Positions 17,456 through 24,595 of a DNA stretch of 30,258 bases are shown here, piece after piece (the stretch's first letter is position 1; every line of letters starts with the position of its first letter). The notes below the pieces were generated by a model, which saw only the letters and a list, made by a program, of their open reading frames with translations, did not search any database and was not told where the DNA came from. This stretch comes from Candidatus Altarchaeales archaeon (lineage in GTDB: Archaea > Altiarchaeota > Altiarchaeia > IMC4 > QMZM01), in the NCBI GenBank assembly GCA_003663175.1, contig QMZM01000002.1, positions 1-30,258 on the forward strand, read 5' to 3'. Position numbers and translations under genes: made by a program.

Positions 17456-17491
17456 TTTCAAATATTCGAAATATTTCAAATATTCGAAATA
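17456..17491 (-). promoter_or_regulatory. Tandem operators before the ABC/regulator operon
   Basis: Two back-to-back copies of TTTCAAATATTCGAAATA (17456-17473 and 17474-17491, plus-strand reading) are identical. Each is nearly palindromic around AATATT, with an inner TTCGAA. On the minus strand a TATA-like stretch (TATAAAAAATATAAAAGG, about 17498-17514) lies upstream and would start transcription inside the repeats. A second TATA-like TTAAATTAA (about 17450) lies just downstream and would suit a leaderless start at 17424. In either case a bound regulator would block initiation. Confidence 0.65.
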
Positions 17492-17752
17492 ATCTCCTTT
17501 TATATTTTTTATATTGAAAGTATAAAAATCCAAATAATGATGTGGCTTTGAGAAATAATTCATGTATCAAACACATCCACATCTGATATACCCTCAAGAT
17601 ACTTCAGATAATAGCCTCTTGAGGTTGTGGTCGATGCAATAGGAACCGGAGCAAAGATAGATTGCACGGAGGAATATCTGTGGAGGTGAGTTTATCTCGT
17701 GCTCAGAGATTGACTATTTTTGTCCCAAAGCCGATCTCAACTTTCATCGATT
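17492..17752. other. Intergenic DNA with hairpin and possible gene relic
   Basis: The left part carries the operon promoter. An inverted repeat CCTCAAGA (17592-17599) / TCTTGAGG (17617-17624) could form an 8-bp hairpin with a 17-base loop. Between about 17560 and 17690 short protein-like frames exist on both strands (for example SRGYYLKYLEGISDVDVF on the minus strand), but none has a convincing start or family, so a decayed gene is only a possibility. Confidence 0.25.
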
Positions 17753-17826
17753 AGCCTCAGGCGGGATTTGAACCCGCGACCTCCTGCTTACCAAGCAGGC
17801 GCTCTGCCAGACTGAGCTACTGAGGC
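17753..17826 (-). tRNA. tRNA-Thr (anticodon GGT)
   Basis: On the minus strand a full cloverleaf can be drawn. The acceptor GCCTCAG pairs with CTGAGGC. The D-arm is AGCTCAGTCTGGCAGAGC-like. The anticodon stem CCTGC/GCAGG closes the loop TTGGTAA, giving anticodon GGT, which reads Thr codons ACC/ACT. The T-arm is GCGGGTTCAAATCCCGC. The discriminator base is T, as usual for archaeal tRNA-Thr. There is no intron and no encoded CCA. TATA-like sequences lie about 20-40 bases upstream (17840-17870). Confidence 0.95.
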
Positions 17827-18073
17827 TTTTTAATTGAGTATAAAAATAATTTTGCGATTTATACTTAAATTTCAACCCGACTCTACTACTTTGAGGTATA
17901 CCATAATAAATCCATTAGAACCACATCATGTCGAAAAATAAAACATATGGCACGCATCAATTATGTTCCAAGGTCTTGGCTCAAGGGGGATTTATATGGT
18001 AAAAAGTATATATTTATCAATTAATTTGTAGAGTTGATTAGGTCAGATGTTAGATGTTATAAATTAGGGGAAA

Positions 18074-19561
18074 TTGAAACCACATGAACTATACTCTAAG
18101 GCTATTGATGAGGCACTTTCCCTGATGAAAGCTGATTTAGATATACTCAGGAAGCACAGGGGAGGGAAATTCTTGATTAAGGATGTGAGGCCCTACTTGG
18201 ATGTTGTTGATAAGATGGAATCGACAGAGGAACAGGAGGAAGCGGTATTCTTTTTGCATAAGGACTCTGTGAGGAATCATTACGAGATATTGAATGAATT
18301 AACCAAAACCCTGGCTCAGCAAGATGAACCATATATTGAGCATTTCCAAACACCCGCATTGATGGAGATTCTATATGAAAGGGATCCCGAGTTCAGGGAA
18401 TTTGTAGAAAAATTTATTCTAGAGATAGGGAACTCCAAGGATATAATATCAAAGGAAAGCATAAGAAAATATTCTGGTTTTTATGGTCCAACATGTGCGT
18501 TGGATTTGGCTCTAACACCGGGTTCCACGGGTTATGTGTTAAATCAAATAATCGAGAGGATGAATCTCTCGAAAAAAGAAAAATACTATGCTCAGACGGT
18601 TTTAGCTTCTAAATCGTGGGGATTGAACACAGCATATGCGTTTGGGTGGAAATTCATCGAGAAAATAGAGGATGGAAAATCCGCAGCGGAGGCGGTGGAG
18701 GAGGAGATAAAGAACTTGCAGATGATGTTTGATCATCCGATGGAGACCCAGAAAAAGCTAATGGATGATGTTGGATTTTCATCATTCAATTCTGGACAGT
18801 ATCTGGAAAAATATAAGAAAAGAATGCAAAAAACCGTGGAGGATTCTTTGGATAGGGGGGTTCATTATGCAAATATCCTGATGATTCCGTCGTTATCTAT
18901 TGGCGATATAGGACATCACCTCTCTCAGTCTCTTTACGATCTTTTTGAGGATTGGCTCGCTCTTGAGATCGTTGATGCAATAGTTGAGGTTGTAGAAAAA
19001 ACATTGAAGAGGAATATTGATAAATATAAAAACCTGAGCCAGATATTGCACATAGCTACTGGTTCTGCAGCCGCATCAATTACCAGCATACTCGAAAGTG
19101 AGGGGTTTACCTCTGGGATGATAATTAAATTACTAACAGAGAGATTTCAAAATTTTATTCAGAAATATCCATACAGGGGCGTTGGGTTGGAGTTTCATAA
19201 TGTTGATTTTATGGAAGCCGTTTACAGGGGAGATAGAATCCTGCATCGAGATAATGGGAAGATAGATGGAATCAGGGTGGAATTATCACCTCTAAAAGAG
19301 AGGGGGATCATCAGAGATTTTAGGAGTGGATGCATCTATCCAAATTGTGGGTTTACATCCAGATTCTCTGTCTTGATGAAATTCTCTGACCACTTCTGTC
19401 TGCCAAATATAGAGCCAATGAGTGTGGCTCTAATAACTAATATCGTTTCGTTGCGGCCAGAAAAACCCATGACTCTGGAAAGGAGATGTAAACAATGCGC
19501 CGTGTCTTCTGTTCTACCATTTAGATGCGAACACTATAAAGAGAAAGAACACGCTCTATAG
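18074..19561 (+). CDS. DUF2193-like protein
   Basis: 495 residues, resembling the DUF2193 family of unknown function, known mainly from methanogens. The start is TTG 18074, which follows an in-frame TAG by two codons and has AGGGG just before it; no ATG is better placed. The protein is soluble and mostly helical (for example YSKAIDEALSLMKADLDILRKH, then several amphipathic helices). The C-terminus holds a cluster that could bind a metal or iron-sulphur centre: C420, C425, H440, C442, C472, C475, C485, H487. A TATA-like AGTATATATTTA is at about 18007-18018, so it has its own promoter. It stands alone between the tRNA and a convergent operon. The family assignment is from memory of its pattern. 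Confidence 0.65.
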   Translation: MKPHELYSKAIDEALSLMKADLDILRKHRGGKFLIKDVRPYLDVVDKMESTEEQEEAVFFLHKDSVRNHYEILNELTKTLAQQDEPYIEHFQTPALMEILYERDPEFREFVEKFILEIGNSKDIISKESIRKYSGFYGPTCALDLALTPGSTGYVLNQIIERMNLSKKEKYYAQTVLASKSWGLNTAYAFGWKFIEKIEDGKSAAEAVEEEIKNLQMMFDHPMETQKKLMDDVGFSSFNSGQYLEKYKKRMQKTVEDSLDRGVHYANILMIPSLSIGDIGHHLSQSLYDLFEDWLALEIVDAIVEVVEKTLKRNIDKYKNLSQILHIATGSAAASITSILESEGFTSGMIIKLLTERFQNFIQKYPYRGVGLEFHNVDFMEAVYRGDRILHRDNGKIDGIRVELSPLKERGIIRDFRSGCIYPNCGFTSRFSVLMKFSDHFCLPNIEPMSVALITNIVSLRPEKPMTLERRCKQCAVSSVLPFRCEHYKEKEHAL

Positions 19562-19611
19562 CCCAAATGATCTGGAATTTGGGGAAATCCATAAAATCCA
19601 CAATAAATAAT

Positions 19612-19662
19612 AATCTATGACACTCGGTTAGGCGAAGTGGAGCAAGTGGTGATGTTGGAGTT
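19612..19662 (+). repeat. Dispersed repeat, copy B
   Basis: Plus-strand partner of the element at 122-172, in the gap between the convergent DUF2193-like and DUF1464 genes. It starts AATCTATGACACTCGGTTAG. The following GTTCTATCCTACACCTCAG-like bases (to about 19680) resemble the sequence at window positions 20-39 (GTTCTATCCTTACCAACAG), suggesting that the repeated unit is longer than 51 bases. Confidence 0.55.
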
Positions 19663-19712
19663 CTATCCTACACCTCAGAATTCAAGTAATTGCCGGGAAG
19701 TGAAGATTATAT

Positions 19713-20837
19713 CTAACAAAATCTCTTAATTATTCTTTTCTTTATCTCATCTCCGAGGTAGATATGATCAAAGATCGTCCCAGAGGAATTTCTCAATTCC
19801 ATATTTTCAATTAATTTTGAGTATTTGCCATTACCAATTCCATTAGCCATTATGGCTGCACCCTCCGCACCCTCCTTTACATTCTTTGCCCTTCTGTTCA
19901 ATGTCCTTATCGTTGGATTTATCCCCATCGCATTAAGGAATTGCCTAATCTCTAATTCTATATCCTTAAAAAATGAATTTATTCTCGTGAATCTACCGCT
20001 CAATAATATCTCCCTCGGCTCTCTAATCGATGGTAAGAGAATGGCTAAGTCCTTTATTATCGATTCTATAAATGCCTTGTATGCAATTCCATCACCCTCG
20101 GATTCTATAAACTCATCTGGAGATTTTTCCAACGGGTTGATTCCAGCAATATCCGCTACACCACCACAAAAAAGAATTAATTTTGAGAATTCCTCAATTG
20201 TGTTTGAGACCGCATACGCCAGTTCAGAATCCATGAATCCCATTCCCATATAACCCGGAAATCCACTCGTACCACCAACCCCATCAATTACCTTTCCTTC
20301 ATTTACTGCTATTGCAGCAGTATAGGCAAATCCAATCTCAATTAGAATAAGGGAGACATCAGAATATTCAATTCCAAGGGATTCAGACTGATCCTTTATT
20401 CCCAATACAACGCTAAATAATTTATCTGCAGTTCCCATGTCTATCTTATTGACCTTTCTATATTCCGGAATTGTTGGTAATTGAATAACTCCCGGGGTAA
20501 AATAGATATTCATATCAGAATTCTTCATCATTATCATCAATTCTCTCAAGCCAACGATCTTTAACCTTTTCTTAAAATCGTTCTCGGTAATAAAAGTTGC
20601 CATATTTATCTCCGAAATCTCCGTATCCCTCGCCCTCTTCAGTGGAATTCCATAACCGCTTGGACCGACAATTACATCCGCATCCAAATCCTTAAGAATC
20701 TCCATAATTATACCCGGATTTTCCGTTATTTTATCTCTGGGAATTGATTCGTCTATTATTGTCTCATCTGTTTCATCATCGAAACCAAAGATGTCCATGC
20801 TCTTTGTTCCAGGATCAATACCTACCGCCCTGACCAT
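19713..20837 (-). CDS. DUF1464 family protein (ASKHA-like fold)
   Basis: 374 residues. The opening MVRAVGIDPGTKSMDIFGFD is the phosphate-1 type loop of ASKHA kinases, and LILIEIGFAYTAAIAVNEGKVIDGVGGTSGFPGYM and the late EGAEGAAIMANGIGNGKYSKL match the archaeal DUF1464 family, annotated only as a predicted butyrate-kinase-like protein. The reaction is unknown. Its start overlaps the end of the beta-RFAP synthase gene by 16 bases, so the two are translationally coupled, hinting at a shared pathway (inference). It is the last gene of the long minus-strand run. Confidence 0.8.
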   Translation of the reverse strand: MVRAVGIDPGTKSMDIFGFDDETDETIIDESIPRDKITENPGIIMEILKDLDADVIVGPSGYGIPLKRARDTEISEINMATFITENDFKKRLKIVGLRELMIMMKNSDMNIYFTPGVIQLPTIPEYRKVNKIDMGTADKLFSVVLGIKDQSESLGIEYSDVSLILIEIGFAYTAAIAVNEGKVIDGVGGTSGFPGYMGMGFMDSELAYAVSNTIEEFSKLILFCGGVADIAGINPLEKSPDEFIESEGDGIAYKAFIESIIKDLAILLPSIREPREILLSGRFTRINSFFKDIELEIRQFLNAMGINPTIRTLNRRAKNVKEGAEGAAIMANGIGNGKYSKLIENMELRNSSGTIFDHIYLGDEIKKRIIKRFC

Positions 20838-21796
20838 TCTGAAATCGCACCCCTATTATTCGGTTTTGTATAAAAGACCTCGCCACCACCGTTTTCATTC
20901 AGGAATCTTTGCATTACATTGACCAATTTTCTCGCCCTCTCCTCCGAATCTAAGATCCCATAAAAGGTGGGACCCCAGCAACTCTGGCAGACTCCATATG
21001 TAAATTTCTCCATCATTTTTATTCCTCTTGAAACTATTGGATCACAATAGATGTCTGATTGAAATTCATCCCAAAAATTTCCTAATTTTCTATTCAACGC
21101 GGTGATCGATTTCCCAAATGTTTCGATGTTCCTCTCTATGATCGATGGCATCATCTGCATCAAAACAATCCTCGATAACTCGCAAGACAACTCCCTTTCC
21201 ATCACCTCCAGGCTTTCAAGAATTTCGTCCTCTCTTTCCTTAATCCTCATTATCTTCGGAATCGGTTTCTCCGGTATACAAACAATAAATAACCAATCCT
21301 CGGGTATGTCTTGTCTGAAGATTAATGGTGGCACATGGGAACCCTTCTCGTTGATTCTATAACCCGCATCGATTAAGAATCCTCCATATCTGAATGAATT
21401 TATCCCCAAGGCTGTTATTTTGCTTCTTCCCATGCAGAGTGCCAATTCCTCCATATCAAAATCCATATTGCAAAGCCTCAGAATTCCGATTCCTATGGAC
21501 AGAGAAAGCGCAGTCTGAGAGCCCATTCCTATCCCAACTGGTATATTATCCCTTATATGAATTTTAAATCCATCATCTATGTTGAATTTTCTAATTATGA
21601 TATTTGCATACTTCCTTGCATTTTCCGAGTCGTTTCCAATTATCTCAATTCCTTCACTTGACTTTGAAATCTCAATAATTGTTCTTGGGAAATCTATGGT
21701 GAAGCCAACCGTTCCGTATAATCTTCCGAGGTCTCCATTCATATCTATATTCCCAACATGTAAATGAGCCGGTGCAATAATTCTTATAGAATTCAT
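20822..21796 (-). CDS. mptG: Beta-ribofuranosylaminobenzene 5'-phosphate synthase
   Basis: 324 residues. A GHMP-kinase-fold enzyme that condenses 4-hydroxybenzoate (or 4-aminobenzoate) with PRPP, the committed step to tetrahydromethanopterin. Visible signs are APAHLHVGNIDMNGDLGRLYGTVG at the start (the family's R/HLHFG-D-NG-LGR pattern), the glycine-rich loop PVGIGMGSQTALSLS at about 86-100, FRYGGFLIDAGY, GVCQSCWGPTFYG and the ending YTKPNNRGAI. Family length is about 320-340, so it is complete. The stop of galE is one base before its ATG, with AGGATG overlapping. Its presence implies one-carbon metabolism using a methanopterin-type carrier. Confidence 0.88.
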   Translation of the reverse strand: MNSIRIIAPAHLHVGNIDMNGDLGRLYGTVGFTIDFPRTIIEISKSSEGIEIIGNDSENARKYANIIIRKFNIDDGFKIHIRDNIPVGIGMGSQTALSLSIGIGILRLCNMDFDMEELALCMGRSKITALGINSFRYGGFLIDAGYRINEKGSHVPPLIFRQDIPEDWLFIVCIPEKPIPKIMRIKEREDEILESLEVMERELSCELSRIVLMQMMPSIIERNIETFGKSITALNRKLGNFWDEFQSDIYCDPIVSRGIKMMEKFTYGVCQSCWGPTFYGILDSEERARKLVNVMQRFLNENGGGEVFYTKPNNRGAISEWSGR

Positions 21797-21797
21797 C

Positions 21798-22730
21798 CTA
21801 ATTCATTTCGGATTTAATGAACCAATCTACCGTCTTCTTCAAGCCATCATCAATCGAGTTCTTTGGTTTCCAATTGAGTTCTCTCTTGGCATTGTCTGAA
21901 TTTAAACATATTCTCCTGACCTCACCCTCTATTGGATCAGAGTATATTGGATTTATGTTATTGCCAATTATACTTCTTAATTTGTTGCATATCTCATTAA
22001 CAGATGTTTCTCTTCCAGTTCCTATGTTGAGGGTCTTCTTTCTGACATCCCTCTCCAAGGCAAGTATTGCTGCATTTGCGGCATCCTCAACAAATATAAA
22101 ATCCCTTGTCTGATTTCCATCGCCAAATATCACGGGTCTCTCATTCTTGAGTAATCTATTTGTGAATATTGCAATTACTCCCGCTTCCCCATTAGGGTCT
22201 TGTCTTGGTCCATAGACATTTCCGTATCTAAGTGAGATGTAATTTATGTTGTAATTATTCTTGTATATATAGAGATAGTGTTCAATTGCGTGTTTGGATG
22301 CACCATATGGGGATAATGGTTTTATTGGATGTTTTTCATCCACTGGAAGATATTGAGGATTGCCATATATTGCACCACCTGTGGATGCATACACTATCTT
22401 ATCAACACATAAATACCTACAACACTCCAACAGATTTATCGAGCCTTTTATATTGATATTTGCATCAAATTTGGGGTCATTGAAGGATTTCCTAACATTG
22501 ACTTGTGCTGCAAAGTGCAAGACAAAATCGGGCCTCTCTTTACCGAATATTTCTCTCAATTCTTGAGAGCATATACTTACGTTGTAGAACTTTGCATCCT
22601 CATTTATATTTTCTATCCTGCCGGTTGATAAATCGTCCACGACAACAACCTCATAGCCTTTCTCTACCAATAAATCGACGACATGACTCCCAATAAATCC
22701 CGCCCCACCAGTCACTAGAACCTTACTCAT
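21798..22730 (-). CDS. NAD-dependent sugar epimerase (UDP-glucose 4-epimerase-like)
   Basis: 310 residues, short-chain dehydrogenase fold. The NAD loop GGAGFIGSH is at about 8-16, FAAQVNVR follows, and the catalytic pair is Y/K in YGASKHAIEHY (about 146-156), with the preceding ASTGGAIYG supplying the Ser/Thr. The late DGNQTRDFIFVEDAANA is typical of GalE-like epimerases. Substrate is probably UDP-glucose/galactose, but GlcNAc or uronate forms cannot be excluded. It starts 12 bases after galU, with AGGGA before the ATG; galU product feeding this enzyme is a sensible pairing for glycan or glycolipid synthesis. Confidence 0.85.
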   Translation of the reverse strand: MSKVLVTGGAGFIGSHVVDLLVEKGYEVVVVDDLSTGRIENINEDAKFYNVSICSQELREIFGKERPDFVLHFAAQVNVRKSFNDPKFDANINIKGSINLLECCRYLCVDKIVYASTGGAIYGNPQYLPVDEKHPIKPLSPYGASKHAIEHYLYIYKNNYNINYISLRYGNVYGPRQDPNGEAGVIAIFTNRLLKNERPVIFGDGNQTRDFIFVEDAANAAILALERDVRKKTLNIGTGRETSVNEICNKLRSIIGNNINPIYSDPIEGEVRRICLNSDNAKRELNWKPKNSIDDGLKKTVDWFIKSEMN

Positions 22731-22742
22731 TTTCCCTAATTT

Positions 22743-23597
22743 TTAGATTTTCAATTCACTTATGAAATTTCCTATTTCGTCTCTAAATTCCTCGCGCATC
22801 AATGCGTAACTTATTGTCGCTCTGATGTAATCTAACTTATTGCCCAGGTCGTATCTAATTCCATCAAATTCATATGCATAAATATTCCTCGAGTTGCTAA
22901 GGATTTTTATCGCATCTGTTAATTGTATCTCATCTCCCTTCCCGGGCTTTGTCTTTCTTATTGCATCAAATATGTCGGGGGTCAATACATACCTACCAAT
23001 TATTCCCAGATTTGAGGGAGCCTCCTCCGGCCTTGGCTTCTCTATCAAATCCTTAACAAGATAGACAGAATTCTCTACCCTTTCGTATTTAATTATCCCA
23101 TATTGATGAATCATCTCCTTATTTACCCTATCGACTGCAATTATCGGATCTTCATATTTTTTGAATAATTGAATTAACTGCTTTGTACAGGGTTTTTTTG
23201 AGAATATTATGTCATCTCCAAGCAAAACAACAAATGGTTCATTTCCGACATGCTTTCTCGCATAGTATATTGCATCCCCAAGACCTCTTGCCTCTCTCTG
23301 TCTTATGTAATGAATATCCGCCAGGTCTGATATCTCTCTAATCTCATCCAGTAGGTCAAATTTTTTCTTCTCCTCAAGAACCATCTCCAATTCAAAGGAT
23401 TTGTCAAAGTGGTCTTCAATTGCCCTCTTCCCCCTGCCAGTTATGATTAGAATATCGTCTATCCCAGAATTTACCGCCTCCTCAACAACAAATTGAATTA
23501 CTGGTTTATCTATCAGCGGTAGCATTTCCTTTGGTTGCGCCTTCGTTGCTGGCAGAAATCTCGTTCCTAACCCGGCCGCGGGAATTACAGCCTTCAT
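22743..23597 (-). CDS. galU: UTP-glucose-1-phosphate uridylyltransferase
   Basis: 284 residues, normal for GalU. It makes UDP-glucose from UTP and glucose 1-phosphate. The signature MKAVIPAAGLGTRFLPATKAQPKEMLPLIDKP holds the nucleotide-binding loop and the catalytic Lys. Also seen are ARGLGDAIYYAR, VLLGDDI (metal-binding Asp), IEKPRPEEAPSNLGIIGRYVL and GKGDEIQLTDAI. TATA-like TTATTATAATT about 25-40 bases upstream suggests a promoter in the 41-base gap after the GGPP synthase gene. UDP-glucose may feed both the epimerase and the glucosyl-phosphoglycerate synthase further on. Confidence 0.93.
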   Translation of the reverse strand: MKAVIPAAGLGTRFLPATKAQPKEMLPLIDKPVIQFVVEEAVNSGIDDILIITGRGKRAIEDHFDKSFELEMVLEEKKKFDLLDEIREISDLADIHYIRQREARGLGDAIYYARKHVGNEPFVVLLGDDIIFSKKPCTKQLIQLFKKYEDPIIAVDRVNKEMIHQYGIIKYERVENSVYLVKDLIEKPRPEEAPSNLGIIGRYVLTPDIFDAIRKTKPGKGDEIQLTDAIKILSNSRNIYAYEFDGIRYDLGNKLDYIRATISYALMREEFRDEIGNFISELKI

Positions 23598-23638
23598 TTT
23601 AATTTTATTGGTTATTAATTGGAATTATAATAAAAAAT

Positions 23639-24595
23639 TTAAGTCTCTCTATCAACTGCAAAGTCTGTAATGCTCATTAGGTCATTTCTCGCTTCACTTT
23701 CTGGAATTCTGCTAAGCGATTCTATCGCGGCATCAACAAATTCTCTTGCCTTTTTATATGAATAATCGATCGCTCCAGATTTTTTTAGCAATGAAATTGC
23801 ATATTCGATTTCCTCTCTGGAATTATTATCTTTTTCAAGAATCTCTATCAATTCTCTCCTTTCCCCATTCCCAAGACTCTCTATTGCATTTATGACAATT
23901 AATGTTCTTTTACCTTCAATTATATCGCTACCGACCGGTTTTCCGAGCGTCTCTTCATCTGCAGTTAAATCGAGAATGTCATCCCGAATTTGAAATGCAA
24001 TTCCAAGATTTAAACCAAATTTTGATAGATTCTCAATTTCCTCTTTGCTACCATTACCAATAATTGCTCCGGACTTTGTTGCCGCTTCAAATAACTTCGC
24101 AGTCTTTTTTGTTACCATCTCAATGTATTTATCCTCAGATAATGAATCTATGCCGACTTCCTTAAGCAGAATGTCCAATTCCTGCCCCTCACATATCCCA
24201 ACACTTGCATTAGCGAGCACATTGACCGCCTTTGGATGAGACAACTCAAATGCCTTCGAGAATAATAAATCCCCCGCGAGAATTGCGGTTGAATTTCCAA
24301 ATTTTACATGAACCGATGGAATTCCCCTCCTTAATTCATCATTATCCATTATATCATCGTGAATCAATGTGAATGTATGGATCAGTTCTACAGCAACCGC
24401 GGTGTCAAGCGCGTTTTCCCACTTCCCATTCACAGATTCGCAGGATAGGAGGCAGAGAATTGGTCTCAGTCTCTTCCCCCCCGCCATCGATAAATGAATT
24501 GCCGCATCATAAAGTATCTCGGGACTTCCGTTCAATACCTCCTCAATTCTTGAATTTATCCTTTTAATCTTGTTTTCAAATTTCTCGAAGTCCAT
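23639..24595 (-). CDS. idsA: Geranylgeranyl diphosphate synthase (polyprenyl synthetase)
   Basis: 318 residues from ATG 24595; the frame also offers GTG 24607. It makes the C20 chain for archaeal ether lipids. GGKRLRP is conserved, the first Asp-rich motif is DDIMDND at about 80-86 and the second is DDILD within FQIRDDILDLTADEETLGKPVGSD. The fifth residue before the first motif is Phe, an aromatic usual in archaeal enzymes limited to about C20. The start lies inside the end of alaS (20-base overlap), so the two are co-translated. Confidence 0.9.
   Translation of the reverse strand: MDFEKFENKIKRINSRIEEVLNGSPEILYDAAIHLSMAGGKRLRPILCLLSCESVNGKWENALDTAVAVELIHTFTLIHDDIMDNDELRRGIPSVHVKFGNSTAILAGDLLFSKAFELSHPKAVNVLANASVGICEGQELDILLKEVGIDSLSEDKYIEMVTKKTAKLFEAATKSGAIIGNGSKEEIENLSKFGLNLGIAFQIRDDILDLTADEETLGKPVGSDIIEGKRTLIVINAIESLGNGERRELIEILEKDNNSREEIEYAISLLKKSGAIDYSYKKAREFVDAAIESLSRIPESEARNDLMSITDFAVDRET

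Noticed and set aside
17456..17491. Start of a CRISPR array
   Set aside because: Only two adjoining copies without spacers, at a promoter; no cas genes anywhere in the window.
19625..19635. attC right core (GTTAGGC) in the 19.6-kb repeat
   Set aside because: No matching left core or pairing arms nearby; the motif belongs to the dispersed repeat shared with 122-172.
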